Assembly (NCBI GenBank): GCA_030151225.1
Contig: JASLEG010000139.1
Coordinates: 34,531 to 98,530, forward strand
Length of the DNA stretch: 64,000 nt
Direction of reading: 5' to 3'
Source of the DNA: Burkholderia sp.
GTDB taxonomy: Bacteria; Pseudomonadota; Gammaproteobacteria; Burkholderiales; Burkholderiaceae
Below the pieces are notes generated by a model. That model was not told where the DNA came from and did no database searches. It saw only the letters and a program-made list of their open reading frames with translations. Positions 43,069 through 52,405 of the stretch are shown here, one piece after another. The position numbers were made by a program, and so were the translations under genes. Position 1 is the first letter of the stretch. Every line of letters starts with the position of its first letter.

Positions 43069-44379
43069 TCAGGCGCCGACGGCCGCGCCCGCGCGCTCGG
43101 TGCGCGCCCAGGCCACGAAGGCGCCCACGGCCAGGATCGTCAGGCACACGATCGGCACGATCATCGGCCCGAACGCGGTGCCCGTGAGCTTGCCCGCGAG
43201 CGGCATCAGGTTCTGGCTGAAGAAGCCGCCGAGGTTGCCGATCGAGTTGATCGCGGCCACGCTGGCGGCGGCGCGCGCGCCGGTGAAGTAGCGCGGCGGC
43301 ATCGACCAGAAGCACGGATAGATCAGCGGAATGCAGGCGCCGCCGAGCACCAGCGCCACGAAGCGCAGCGGCGTGGTGGGCAGTACCAGACTCAGCACGA
43401 AGCCGACCGCGCCCACCAGCGCCACGATGCCGACCGTGCGCAGCAGGCTCCTGGCGCGCTTGAGCCTGGGCGGCAGCCAGATCAGCAGCACCACCGCGAG
43501 CGCCCACGGCAGCATGCTGAGCAGGCCGTTGGTACTGCTCGACACCCCGAAGGTCTTCACGAGCGTCGGCAGCCAGTAGGTCACGCCGTACAGCGAGGTG
43601 GACATCATCATGTAGGTGGCCGCGAACAGCAGCACGCGCGGATCCACGAAGGCCTTCCACGGCTGCGAGTGCTCGGCGTGCGGCGGGGCCTCGCGCTCGA
43701 GCGCGGCGGCCACCACCTGCTTCTCGTCTTCCGACAGGAAGCGCGCCTCGCGATACGAGGTGGGCAGCAGGCGGAACACCAGGATGCCGACCACCACGGC
43801 CGGCAGGCCCGTGGCGATGAACACCCACTGCCAGCCGGCCAGGCCGCCGATGCCCGACAGGCTCAGCAGCCAGCCGCCCACCAGCGAGCCGAGCATGTTG
43901 GCCAGCGCGCTGCCGAGCGTGAAGATGCCGAGCACGCGGGCGCGGTAGCTCTGCGGGAACCACAGCGTGAGGTAGTAGATCACGCCGGGGTAGAAGCCCG
44001 CCTCGGCGATGCCGAGCACGAAGCGCAGGCCGCAGAACACCGGCATCGAGGTCGTGAAGCCCATCGCCACGGTGATCAGCCCCCAGGTCAGCATGATCCG
44101 CGCGAGCCACACGCGCGCGCCGAACTTGTGCAGCGCGAGCGTGCTCGGCACCTCGAACAGCAGGTAGCCGATGAAGAACAGCGAGGAGGCCAGGCCGAAC
44201 GCGGCCTCGCTCATGTTCAGGCTGTGCACCATCTGCAGCTTGGCGAAGCCCACGTTCTGGCGGTCGATGAACGAGATCAGGAACATCACCACGAGGATCG
44301 GCATGAGCCGCCACGCGATCTTCGACATGATGCGCGGCTCGTCGCCGGCCACGGCAAGGGGAGGGGAAGCAAGGGTCAC
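43069..44379 (-). CDS. MFS transporter (ACS family)
   Basis: A 436-residue, 12-helix carrier with SFIDRQNVGFAKLQM in helix 1 and LGIAEAGFYPGVIYYLTLWFP in helix 4, the ACS anion symporter pattern shared with phthalate and tartrate carriers. It lies 61 bases downstream of the binding-protein gene on the same strand and probably shares its transcript. The substrate is unknown but is presumably an organic anion. Confidence 0.87.
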   Translation of the reverse strand: MTLASPPLAVAGDEPRIMSKIAWRLMPILVVMFLISFIDRQNVGFAKLQMVHSLNMSEAAFGLASSLFFIGYLLFEVPSTLALHKFGARVWLARIMLTWGLITVAMGFTTSMPVFCGLRFVLGIAEAGFYPGVIYYLTLWFPQSYRARVLGIFTLGSALANMLGSLVGGWLLSLSGIGGLAGWQWVFIATGLPAVVVGILVFRLLPTSYREARFLSEDEKQVVAAALEREAPPHAEHSQPWKAFVDPRVLLFAATYMMMSTSLYGVTYWLPTLVKTFGVSSSTNGLLSMLPWALAVVLLIWLPPRLKRARSLLRTVGIVALVGAVGFVLSLVLPTTPLRFVALVLGGACIPLIYPCFWSMPPRYFTGARAAASVAAINSIGNLGGFFSQNLMPLAGKLTGTAFGPMIVPIVCLTILAVGAFVAWARTERAGAAVGA

Positions 44380-44440
44380 GCTGAACTCCTGTGTGAAGCG
44401 GTTTCCGGAATCGGTTGCCGGCCATGCGGCTCGGCTCGGC

Positions 44441-45493
44441 TCAGCGCGCGCGGAACGCGTCGAGCTGCGCCGTGAACATCTCCTGCCAGCTGCGCGGCCG
44501 GGTCTTGATGGTGCCCACGCCGTGCAGGAAATCGACGTATTCCATGAGCCGTTCGGGCATCACCGAGAAGCGCGTCTCGGGCATGCCGATCATGGCCGCG
44601 ACGTCGTCGGCCGAGATCCGCAGGCTCGAGGCCGACACGTAGATCGCGGCGGCCTCGCGCGGCTGCGCGGCGATCAGGCGGTTGGCCTCGTCGAGCGCGC
44701 CGATGAAGGCCGCGGCCAGCCCCGGCTCGGCGTCCACCAGGCTCTTCGGCGCGAACACCACGTCGAGCGTCAGCGTGCCGAGCACCTGTGCTGCATCCAC
44801 CACGCGATGGATGCCGGGCTGGCGCAGCTCGAGCGTCGAGAACGGCGGCGACGCGAAATGCGCGGTGATGCCGCCCTCGCGCCGGATCAGCGCGTCCATC
44901 GCCTGCGGATGCGAGAGGTTCACCGTGATCGGATCGAGCTGCGCGAAGTGCGCGAGGCCGAGCGTCTGCGCGGCGATCATCTGCAGGATCACGGCGGCCA
45001 GCGAGGTGTGGATGCCGGGCACGGCGATCCGGTCGGCCGGCGTGAAATCGGCGAGCGCGCGGATGCGCGGCTGGTTGGTGTTCAGCGCGAGCGAGGTGGA
45101 CGACAGCGCGCTGATGCCGATCACCTCCACGTTCGGAATGCCGCGCGAGCGCGCCCACAGCTCGATGAAGCCCGGTGCGCCGGCGCCGGCGAAGTCGAGC
45201 GTGCCGGCCATCATCGCGTCGTTGACCGAATTGCCGCCGTCGAGCAGCACCCATTCCGCGTCCACGCGATCGAGCCCGCGCCGCGCCACGTGTGCCTCGA
45301 ACAGGCGCTGGCGTTCCATCACGAGCAGCGGCAGGTAGAGCACGCCGTAGCCCTTGGACATGCGCACGGTGCGCCGGCGCGCGAACGGGAAGGCCCGCGC
45401 GACGCGCGGTGCGCCGGCCAGCGCCGCGGTGGCGGCGGCCGTGGCAAGACCGGCGGCGAGCATCGCGCGCCGGCCCGGCGAGCGTGGGTTCAT
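44441..45493 (-). CDS. NitT/TauT-type periplasmic substrate-binding protein
   Basis: A 350-residue binding protein of the SsuA/NMT1 family. Its signal region has a twin-arginine-like GRRAMLAAG followed by a hydrophobic stretch and an ARA cleavage motif (about residues 8-34). Domain motifs include LYLPLLVMERQRLFE, the GGNSVNDAMMAGTLDFAGAG pocket and ADFTPADRIAVPGIHTS. No ABC permease or ATPase is adjacent. It is divergent from a TctDE-like two-component system, so it might serve a carrier elsewhere or present ligand to the sensor. Confidence 0.85.
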   Translation of the reverse strand: MNPRSPGRRAMLAAGLATAAATAALAGAPRVARAFPFARRRTVRMSKGYGVLYLPLLVMERQRLFEAHVARRGLDRVDAEWVLLDGGNSVNDAMMAGTLDFAGAGAPGFIELWARSRGIPNVEVIGISALSSTSLALNTNQPRIRALADFTPADRIAVPGIHTSLAAVILQMIAAQTLGLAHFAQLDPITVNLSHPQAMDALIRREGGITAHFASPPFSTLELRQPGIHRVVDAAQVLGTLTLDVVFAPKSLVDAEPGLAAAFIGALDEANRLIAAQPREAAAIYVSASSLRISADDVAAMIGMPETRFSVMPERLMEYVDFLHGVGTIKTRPRSWQEMFTAQLDAFRAR

Positions 45494-45560
45494 CGCGCGG
45501 TCTCCTTCGGCGGGCCGTGGCGGCCCCTTTACGAACTGGCTTGGAGCTTAGCGGGCGAAC

Positions 45561-45576
45561 CTGAGAAAATGCTGAG
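45561..45576. promoter_or_regulatory. Candidate response-regulator direct repeat
   Basis: CTGAG-N6-CTGAG has the 11-base period typical of OmpR-family target sites. It lies in the 132-base region between the divergent binding-protein gene and the response-regulator gene. Confidence 0.35.
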
Positions 45577-45625
45577 ATCCGTCCCTCGGGATTACCCTTA
45601 ACCCTTCATTTCGGCAGGCTCCGAC

Positions 45626-46291
45626 ATGCGCATTCTGGTGGTCGAGGACGACGCCGAGATCGGCGAGGCGATCGGCGCGCGCCTCGTGCGGCTCGGCCAC
45701 GCGGTGGACCTCGAACGCGACGGCGCCGCGGCCAGCAGCCTGCTCGGTGTCGAGCGCTTCGACCTGGTGGTGCTCGACGTGATGCTGCCGTCGCTCGACG
45801 GCTTCTCGGTGCTGAGCCGGCTGCGCACGGCGGGCACCACCACGCCGGTGCTGCTCGTCACGGCGCGCTCGGCGATCGACGACCGCGTGAGCGGCCTGGG
45901 CCTTGGCGCCGACGACTACCTCGTCAAGCCCTTCGACTACCGCGAGCTCGACGCGCGCGTGCAGGCGCTGCTGCGTCGCAACAGCGGCCATGCGAGCGAC
46001 GTGCTGCGCTTCGGCGGCCTGGCGATCGACCGCAGCAGCCGGCTCGCGGAGCTCGACGGCCAGCCGCTCGCGCTGTCGCGCCAGGAATTCGCGCTGCTCG
46101 AGATCCTCGCGAGCCGGCCGCAGCGCGTGTTCTCGAAGGACGAGTTGCTGAACCAGTTGTTCAGCTTCGGCCGCGAGCCGTCCGCCAATGCGGTCGAACA
46201 ATACGTGACGCGGGTGCGCCGCAAGCTGCAGGGCAGCGACGTGGAGATCCGCACCGCGCGCGGCATGGGTTACCAGCTTGCGACGCGCTGA
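45626..46291 (+). CDS. OmpR-family response regulator (TctD-like)
   Basis: A 221-residue response regulator with a complete receiver (acidic pair VVEDDA, phospho-acceptor Asp51 in VVLDVMLPSLDG, Lys in DDYLVKPFDYREL) and a winged-helix effector domain. It overlaps the downstream kinase gene by 14 bases and is most like TctD/QseB regulators. It probably activates the divergent binding-protein and MFS genes in response to an organic acid; that link is by context only. Confidence 0.9.
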   Translation: MRILVVEDDAEIGEAIGARLVRLGHAVDLERDGAAASSLLGVERFDLVVLDVMLPSLDGFSVLSRLRTAGTTTPVLLVTARSAIDDRVSGLGLGADDYLVKPFDYRELDARVQALLRRNSGHASDVLRFGGLAIDRSSRLAELDGQPLALSRQEFALLEILASRPQRVFSKDELLNQLFSFGREPSANAVEQYVTRVRRKLQGSDVEIRTARGMGYQLATR

Positions 46292-47684
46292 CTGGTTTCC
46301 GAAGACGCTGTTCGGCCGCACGCTGCTGTTCATCGCGTGCGTGGTGGTGTCGGGCGCGGCCGCGCTCGCGCTGATCACGCGCTACTACGCGGGCGTGGCC
46401 GCCGAGCGCGCCTACGATCAGCTGCTGTCGGGCGCGGCGATCCAGGTGGCCGAGAACCTCTACGTGCAGGGCGGCGTGCTCGCGCTCAATCCGCCGGTGG
46501 CCGCGCTCTCCACGCTGTCGCGCTACGACCTCGTGTACTACCGCGTGGTGGATTCGCGCGGCGTGGTGGTGGCCGGCTACGGCGATCTGCCCGATGCGGC
46601 CGGCGTGGATCTCGCGCGCCACGGCACGCAGTTCGCCACGCGCCGTTACCAGGGCCGGCCGGTGCGGGTGGCCACCATCGCGCGCGACATGCCCGAGGAG
46701 CGCGTGCCGGGCTGGGCGCTCGTCACCGTGGCGCAGACCACCCACGCACGCGAGCAGCTGACCAACGACATGAGCTTCAAGGTGTGGACGCTGATCGGGC
46801 TGATGACGGCGCTCGCGATCGGCGCGAGCGCGCTGGCGATCCGGCGCGGGCTCTCGCCGCTCGCGCAGATCGAGGCGATCATCGCCGCGCGCGATCCGGC
46901 CGACCTGCGGCCGGTGGCGATCGACACGCCGAGCGAGATCGCCGCCATCATCGGCGCGATCAACGGCCTGATGCGGCGCCTGGCCGAGCGCGTGGCCACC
47001 ATGCAGCGCTTCATCGCCGACGCGGCGCACCAGATGCGCACGCCGCTCGCGCGGCTCGACGCGCAGATCGAGATGCTCAGCAACGAGCGCGACGCCGCGC
47101 GCCAGCGCACGCGGCTCGACACGCTGCGCGCGACCTGCTCCGACGTCGGGCGCCTGACCGGGCAGCTGCTCAATCACGCGATGGTGATCCATCGCACCGA
47201 GGTCGTGCCGCTGCAGCCGGTGGATCTCGTCGCGCTGGCCAAGGAGGTGCTGGGCCGCACGATTCCGCTGGCCGACGAGCGCGACGTGCAGGTGTCGCTC
47301 GAGGTGCGCACGGCGGCGGTCATCATCGACGGCGACCCGATCAGCCTGCAGGAGGCGCTCTCCAACGTGCTGCACAACGCGCTGCATCACGGCAGCGCGA
47401 GCCGCATCGAGGTGCGGATCGACGGCACGCCCGGGCGCGTCGCGCTGAGCGTGCACGACGACGGCGCCGGCATCGCGCGCGAGCACTGGGAGGCCGTGCT
47501 GCGTCCGTTCGTGCGGCTCGACGGCTCGGGCGCGCGGCGTCGCGACGGCTCGGGCCTGGGCCTCGCGATCGTGAAGGAGGTGATGGACGCGCACGGCGGG
47601 CAGGTGTCGTTCGCCTTCGTGCCCGACGGCGGGTTCGCGGTGACGCTGGCGTTTGCGCGCAGCGCGGCGAGCGCGGTGGCCTGA
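46278..47684 (+). CDS. Sensor histidine kinase (TctE-like, 2CSK_N sensor)
   Basis: A 468-residue membrane kinase. Transmembrane helix 1 (about 12-36) and a periplasmic 2CSK_N-type domain (GVLALNPPVAALSTLSRYDLVYYRVVD) are followed by transmembrane helix 2 near 170-190, HAMP, the phospho-acceptor His251 in AHQMRTPLARL, and an ATPase domain with VLHNALHHG and DDGAGI. It pairs with the overlapping response regulator. The TctE family senses tricarboxylates or related acids. Confidence 0.9.
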   Translation: MRRADWFPKTLFGRTLLFIACVVVSGAAALALITRYYAGVAAERAYDQLLSGAAIQVAENLYVQGGVLALNPPVAALSTLSRYDLVYYRVVDSRGVVVAGYGDLPDAAGVDLARHGTQFATRRYQGRPVRVATIARDMPEERVPGWALVTVAQTTHAREQLTNDMSFKVWTLIGLMTALAIGASALAIRRGLSPLAQIEAIIAARDPADLRPVAIDTPSEIAAIIGAINGLMRRLAERVATMQRFIADAAHQMRTPLARLDAQIEMLSNERDAARQRTRLDTLRATCSDVGRLTGQLLNHAMVIHRTEVVPLQPVDLVALAKEVLGRTIPLADERDVQVSLEVRTAAVIIDGDPISLQEALSNVLHNALHHGSASRIEVRIDGTPGRVALSVHDDGAGIAREHWEAVLRPFVRLDGSGARRRDGSGLGLAIVKEVMDAHGGQVSFAFVPDGGFAVTLAFARSAASAVA

Positions 47685-47688
47685 AACG

Positions 47689-47724
47689 AAAAAGGCCGGG
47701 CCCCGATGATTCCGGAGCCCGGCC
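47689..47724 (-). terminator. Terminator of the acid phosphatase gene
   Basis: Read on the minus strand, an eight-base GC stem (GGCCGGGC arms at 47694-47701 and 47717-47724) is followed by a T-run (five T). It sits 39 bases after the phosphatase stop. The plus-strand kinase gene ends only 4 bases away, but no T tract follows in that direction. Confidence 0.75.
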
Positions 47725-47762
47725 CTGGCGTCGATCGCCCGTGGCGATCGACGTGATGTCGC

Positions 47763-49385
47763 TCAGTTCGTCGACAGCGTCAGCGCGTTGGTCAGGTCGC
47801 CCATCGCCGTGCTGCCGTTCTTCACGAGCGCGTCGTCACGCTGCTTGATGCCGGCCAGCGTCGGCAGGCTGTAGCGGCGCGTGATGAAGCGCAGGATCGA
47901 GGCCGTGTCGTATTGCGTGTGGTCCACGTAGCCCCGCTTCGAGAACGGCGAGACGATCAGCGCCGGAATCCGCGTGCCCGGGCCCCAGCGGTCGCCCTTC
48001 GGCGGCGCGACGTGATCCCAGAAGCCGCCGTTTTCGTCGTACGTCACGATCACGACCATGTTGTTCCACTGCGGGCTCTTCTGCAGATGCGAGATCACGT
48101 CGGCGATGTGCGTGTCGCCCGAGCTCACGTCCGTGTAGCCGGCGTGCTCGTTCAGGTTGCCCTGCGGCTTGTAGAACGACACCTGCGGCAGCGTGCCCGC
48201 GTCGATCGCCTTGATGAACTCCGTGCCGTTGATGCCGCCGTCGAGCACGTGCTGCGCGCGCGCCGGGGTGCCCGGGGCCAGGTTCCTGAAGTAGTTGAAC
48301 GGCTGGTGGTGGTACTGGAAGTTCGCCTTGGCGAGCGTCGTGCCGTCGGCGGCCGCCGCCGGCGTGGTGCCCTGCGAGTTGCTCAGTGCCGCGCCGAACG
48401 CGCCGCCGTACCAGGCCCAGGACACGTTCGCGGTGCTCAGCAGGTCGCCGATGTTGGTGGCGGTCTGCGGCGGCAGCGTGGTGGCCACGCTCGGGTCGGC
48501 CAGCGTCGAATCGCTGCTCGGCGCCTTGTTGCCGCTCGGCTGATACGGCGGCTGCATCGTGTTGACCGCGTAGAAGTCCGGCGTCAGGTTGCCCGAGTTC
48601 AGGAACTTCGGTGCGCCGTTCAGCGCCGAGGCCGGCGAGCTGGTGCTGTCCACCGTCAGCGACACGCCGTCGGCGTTCACCGTCGAGATCGACTTCGAGG
48701 CCACGCTCGTGTCGGCGTTCGGGTAGTACGGCGCGCAGGCGCACACGAGGTACTGGTGGTTCAGGAAGGAGCCACCGAACGCGCCCATGAAGAAGTTGTC
48801 GGCCAGCGTGTATTGCTGGGCGATCTTCCAGAGCGGCAGCTTGCTCGAATCGGTGTTGTAGTGGCCCATCACGAGGCCGCCCGAATCCGCCCACGCGGCG
48901 AACATGTTGTTCTTGCCGCCGTTGATCTGCATCTGGTTCTCGTAGAACCGGTGGTACAGGTCGCGCGTCGTGACGCCGAGGCCCGTGTTGAAGCCGGCCG
49001 GATCGTCGATCGCGAAGGGCTGGTTCGGCAGGTTGGCCGTCATCGCTTCCGTCACGGCCGGCGTCACGCCCGAGGCGGTCAGGCCGCCCCAGATCTTCGG
49101 CAGCGTGGCGAGCACCGAGCCGTCACGGTCGAGCTGCACCGCGTCGGCGGCCTTCACGTTGGCCGTGCCGTTGGCGCCGGGGAACGCGCCGTACAGGTTG
49201 TCGAAGCTGCGGTTTTCCGCGTAGATCACGACGATGTTCTTCACCGACGCCAGCGTCTGCGCGGCGGGCGTGGTGGTGCCGGTCGAAGCGGCCGGCGCCG
49301 TCGTGACGTCGTCGCCGCCGCAGCCGCCGAGGAAGGCAGCCGCTGCGATCGCAATGGGCGAAACGCGGTGGAGGGTTTTTTTCAT
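47763..49385 (-). CDS. acpA: AcpA-type phosphoesterase lipoprotein (acid phosphatase)
   Basis: A 540-residue member of the phosphoesterase family (PF04185; acid phosphatase/phospholipase C). It has a lipoprotein signal with lipobox FLGGC (Cys22), then the family start NIVVIYAENRSFDNLYGAFPG with the metal-binding Glu-Asn. Later segments are MGAFGGSFLNHQYLVCACAP and VTYDENGGFWDHVAPPKGD. It releases phosphate from organic esters outside the cytoplasm. Upstream TGTCA repeats fit control by phosphate starvation. It is divergent from a di-haem peroxidase gene. Confidence 0.9.
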   Translation of the reverse strand: MKKTLHRVSPIAIAAAAFLGGCGGDDVTTAPAASTGTTTPAAQTLASVKNIVVIYAENRSFDNLYGAFPGANGTANVKAADAVQLDRDGSVLATLPKIWGGLTASGVTPAVTEAMTANLPNQPFAIDDPAGFNTGLGVTTRDLYHRFYENQMQINGGKNNMFAAWADSGGLVMGHYNTDSSKLPLWKIAQQYTLADNFFMGAFGGSFLNHQYLVCACAPYYPNADTSVASKSISTVNADGVSLTVDSTSSPASALNGAPKFLNSGNLTPDFYAVNTMQPPYQPSGNKAPSSDSTLADPSVATTLPPQTATNIGDLLSTANVSWAWYGGAFGAALSNSQGTTPAAAADGTTLAKANFQYHHQPFNYFRNLAPGTPARAQHVLDGGINGTEFIKAIDAGTLPQVSFYKPQGNLNEHAGYTDVSSGDTHIADVISHLQKSPQWNNMVVIVTYDENGGFWDHVAPPKGDRWGPGTRIPALIVSPFSKRGYVDHTQYDTASILRFITRRYSLPTLAGIKQRDDALVKNGSTAMGDLTNALTLSTN

Positions 49386-49441
49386 GAGTGGCTCTCTTGT
49401 CGCACATGTACCGTAGGAGCCGGCACACCTTCGTACGACGA

Positions 49442-49548
49442 ATGACAGCCGGCCGAACGGATTATGTAAGCAGGATTTGACAGTGAAATGTAGTGCAGCC
49501 TTCGTTTGTCTTACTGTGCGCCGTCACGCCATTGACATTTGACTGACA
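49442..49548 (-). promoter_or_regulatory. Candidate PHO box cluster
   Basis: On the minus strand TGTCA occurs at 49544-49548 and 49533-49537, exactly 11 bases apart, as in the PHO box. Further CTGTCA copies occur at about 49478-49483 and 49443-49448. The orientation points toward the acid phosphatase gene. The match to the 5' base of the consensus is imperfect in the paired site. Confidence 0.5.
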
Positions 49549-49585
49549 TACGCTCGCGCCTTTCTTTCTTGCCTTTCGAAACGTC

Positions 49586-50980
49586 ATGCGCAGCCTGTCA
49601 GAAGCCATCCTTCGGCCCCGGCCGACCCGCAACCGGATCGCGGCGCGCGCGGCCGCGGCGGTGTCGATCACCTCGATCGCGCTGGCGAGCCTGCTGGCCG
49701 GCTGCGATTCGCGCGCACCGGGCGCACAGGCCACGCAGGCGGCGTCCACGGTTTCGGCGCCGGTCGCCCAGGCGGCGAAGCCGGCCAGCGACGCGATCGT
49801 GGTGGCGAACCAGCCGCAGACGCGCGCGCAGGTGTATGCGGCCGTCAAGAAGATGACAGGTCTGGGTAAGCAGATGTTTTTCGATCCGGCGCTCTCGGGT
49901 TCCGGGAAGCTTGCATGTGCGTCGTGCCACAGCGCCGAGCATGCTTTCGGTTCGCCTAACGCGTTGTCGGTGCAACTGGGCGGCGACGACATGCATCAGG
50001 AAGGCTTCCGCGCGGTGCCCACGCTGATGTATCTGCAGAAGGTGCCGCCGTTCACGAAGCACTTCCACGATTCGGACGAGGAGGGCGACGAGAGCGTGGA
50101 CGCGGGCCCCACCGGCGGCCTGACCTGGGACGGGCGCGTGGATCGCGGCGAGCAGCAGGCGCGCATTCCGCTCACCACGAAGTTCGAGATGAACAGCACG
50201 CCGCAGAAGGTGGCGCAGGCCGTGCGCGCCGCGCCGTATCTGGTCGACTTTCGCGCGACCTTCGGCGACAAGGTGCTGGCCGACGATCAGGCCACCTTCG
50301 AGGCCGTGCTGCAGGCGCTCGGCACCTACGAGCAGACGCCCGAGGTGTTCACGCCCTACACCAGCAAGTACGACGCCTTCCTCGATCACAAGGCCACGCT
50401 GACGGCGGCCGAGAGGCGCGGCCTGCAGCTGTTCAACGACGAGAGCAAGGGCAATTGCGCGAGCTGCCACATCAGTCAGCGCGCGCTCGACGGCACGCCG
50501 CCGCAGTTCAGCGATTTCGGCCTGATCGCGCTGGGCGTGCCGCGCAACCGCAACCTCGTGGTGAACCGCGATCCGAAGTTCTTCGATCTCGGCGCGTGCG
50601 GGCCGGAGCGGCAGGACCTGAAGGGCGTGGACGAGTATTGCGGGATCTTCCGCACGCCCACGCTGCGCAACGTCGCGCTGAAGAAGACCTTCTTCCACAA
50701 CGGCATCTATCACACGCTCGAGGACGTGCTGCGCTTCTACGTGCAGCGCGACACGAACCCGGAGAGGTTCTACCCGGTGAAGCACGGCGTGGTGCAGAAG
50801 TTCGACGATCTGCCGAAGCGCTACCGGGCCAACATCAACACGGATCCGCCGTTCGACCGCAAGAAGGGCGACAAGCCCGCGCTGAACGAGGCCGAGATCC
50901 AGGACGTGATCGCCTTTCTCGGTACGCTCACGGACGGGTACGAGGCGCAGCCGCAGAAGGAGAAGGTCGCGGCGCGCTGA
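49586..50980 (+). CDS. Di-haem cytochrome c peroxidase-family lipoprotein
   Basis: A 464-residue protein with a lipobox LLAGC (Cys40) and two CxxCH haem sites (CASCH at 111-115 and 291-295), the MauG/CcpA family pattern. The spacing of about 180 residues is normal. It would reduce peroxide or catalyse oxidative modification at the periplasmic face of a membrane. The start at 49586 gives a rather long pre-signal region (about 25 residues), so an internal start is possible. It is divergent from the acid phosphatase gene. Confidence 0.87.
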   Translation: MRSLSEAILRPRPTRNRIAARAAAAVSITSIALASLLAGCDSRAPGAQATQAASTVSAPVAQAAKPASDAIVVANQPQTRAQVYAAVKKMTGLGKQMFFDPALSGSGKLACASCHSAEHAFGSPNALSVQLGGDDMHQEGFRAVPTLMYLQKVPPFTKHFHDSDEEGDESVDAGPTGGLTWDGRVDRGEQQARIPLTTKFEMNSTPQKVAQAVRAAPYLVDFRATFGDKVLADDQATFEAVLQALGTYEQTPEVFTPYTSKYDAFLDHKATLTAAERRGLQLFNDESKGNCASCHISQRALDGTPPQFSDFGLIALGVPRNRNLVVNRDPKFFDLGACGPERQDLKGVDEYCGIFRTPTLRNVALKKTFFHNGIYHTLEDVLRFYVQRDTNPERFYPVKHGVVQKFDDLPKRYRANINTDPPFDRKKGDKPALNEAEIQDVIAFLGTLTDGYEAQPQKEKVAAR

Positions 50981-51090
50981 GGCCGGCCGCGCGCCGGTGC
51001 GGGCGGGGCAGCATGCTATGCTCGACGACGGGGCGCGCCTGGCGCGCCCCGTTCCGTTTCTGCGTCCGCCCTTGCCACGGAGTTCAGCCG

Positions 51091-51561
51091 ATGTCGGTAT
51101 CCGTTTCCTCGTCGCGTTCGCTGTCCTGCGGCGTCGTGCTGCTCGATCCCGATGGTCGCGTGTTGCTTGCGCACGCAACCGAAACCACGCACTGGGACAT
51201 TCCGAAGGGCGCCCGCGACGAAGGCGAGGCCGAGCGCGATGCGGCACTGCGCGAACTGGTGGAGGAAACCGGCATCGTGCTCGCGCCCGAGCGGCTGATC
51301 GATCTGGGGCGCTTCGTCTATCGCAACGACAAGGATCTGTATCTGTTCGCGGCGCGCCTCGCCGGGGCCGAGACGGATCTGGCCGCCTGCGTGTGCACCT
51401 CGATGTTTCCGAGCCGGGCCACCGGGAATTCGATTCCGGAGATGGATGCGTTCCGCTGGGTCGAGGTGAGCGAGGTGGCGTGCTACGCGAGCCGCAGCCT
51501 GGCGAAGGTGTTCGCCACCACCTTGTCGCTGGTGGAGCTGCACCGGCGACTGCCGGGCTGA
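51091..51561 (+). CDS. Nudix hydrolase
   Basis: A 156-residue Nudix protein. The Nudix box at residues 40-62 (GARDEGEAERDAALRELVEETGI) has all catalytic Glu residues of GX5EX7REUXEEXGU. The WDIPKG segment before it matches the NUDT2/diadenosine polyphosphate-like group, and the substrate is not certain. GGAG lies just upstream of the ATG at 51091. It converges with an AraC regulator across 16 bases. Confidence 0.9.
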   Translation: MSVSVSSSRSLSCGVVLLDPDGRVLLAHATETTHWDIPKGARDEGEAERDAALRELVEETGIVLAPERLIDLGRFVYRNDKDLYLFAARLAGAETDLAACVCTSMFPSRATGNSIPEMDAFRWVEVSEVACYASRSLAKVFATTLSLVELHRRLPG

Positions 51562-51577
51562 GCGGGCTGAGTGGGTA

Positions 51578-52405
51578 TCACGCCCGCGTTTTCAGATAGC
51601 GGCCCGGCGTTTCGCCGAATACCTTGCGGAACATCGCCACGAAATTGCTGGCGTTCTCGTAGCCGAGCCCGTCGGCCACGTCCTGCACCGTCGCGCCGCG
51701 CGCCATCCACTGCAGGGCCAGCAGCAGATCGAGCTGCCGCCGCCAGCGCCCGAAACTCATGCCGGTTTCCCGCGCCACCAGCCGCGACAGCGTGCGCGGG
51801 CTGATCGCCATGCGCTGCGCCCAGGACTCGATGCTCTCGGCTGCCGACGGGTTCGCCATGATCCACTCCACCAGCTTGCGCAGCCGCTTGTCGGCGGGCA
51901 GCGGCAGGTGGATCTGCCCAGGCTGCGCGAGCGCCATCTCGTCGAGCAGGAGCGCCGTGAGCCGCGAGGCCATGCCGCCCTCGTCGTAGCGCATCGGCAG
52001 CGCCGCCGAGCGGATCACCAGCTCGCGCAGCAGCGGCGTGGTGCCCAACGTGCAGCAGTCGCGCGGCAGCGCCGCGCCCACCTCGGGATCGACGTACACC
52101 ACGTAGCACTCGATCGTGCCGGCCGATTCCATGCGGTGCTGCATGCCGCCCGGCACCCAGATGGCGCTGCCCGGCGGCACCAGCCAGAAGCCGCCGGCCA
52201 CCTCGCAGGTCAGCACGCCGCGCATCCAGAGCAGGAACTGCCCCTTGCGGTGATGGTGGAAATCCGCCTCCCTGGCCGCCTCGCGGCCACGCTCGACGCT
52301 GGCCGAAGCCATGTCCAGGCCCGCCGCGCCGACCGTGATCACCGGCCTCGGCACGAGGTCGGGATCTTCCCAATCGATGGTGGATGCGTCGTTGAAGATC
52401 GGCAT
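51578..52405 (-). CDS. AraC-family regulator (AraC_binding cupin type)
   Basis: A 275-residue regulator with an N-terminal cupin sensor (HHHRKGQFLLWMRGVLTCEV, then GSAIWVPGGMQHRME) and a C-terminal HTH_18 domain (AESIESWAQRMAISPRTLSRLV and VQDVADGLGYENASNFVAMFRKVFGETP). It is divergent from the FAD monooxygenase gene, 127 bases away, and probably controls it. Confidence 0.9.
   Translation of the reverse strand: MPIFNDASTIDWEDPDLVPRPVITVGAAGLDMASASVERGREAAREADFHHHRKGQFLLWMRGVLTCEVAGGFWLVPPGSAIWVPGGMQHRMESAGTIECYVVYVDPEVGAALPRDCCTLGTTPLLRELVIRSAALPMRYDEGGMASRLTALLLDEMALAQPGQIHLPLPADKRLRKLVEWIMANPSAAESIESWAQRMAISPRTLSRLVARETGMSFGRWRRQLDLLLALQWMARGATVQDVADGLGYENASNFVAMFRKVFGETPGRYLKTRA

Noticed and set aside
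41254..44475. 1073-codon plus-strand open frame across the AraC and MFS genes
   Set aside because: The composition is low-complexity (Arg, Ala, His, Gln, Glu), typical of the antisense frame of high-GC genes. The minus-strand genes carry clear family motifs.
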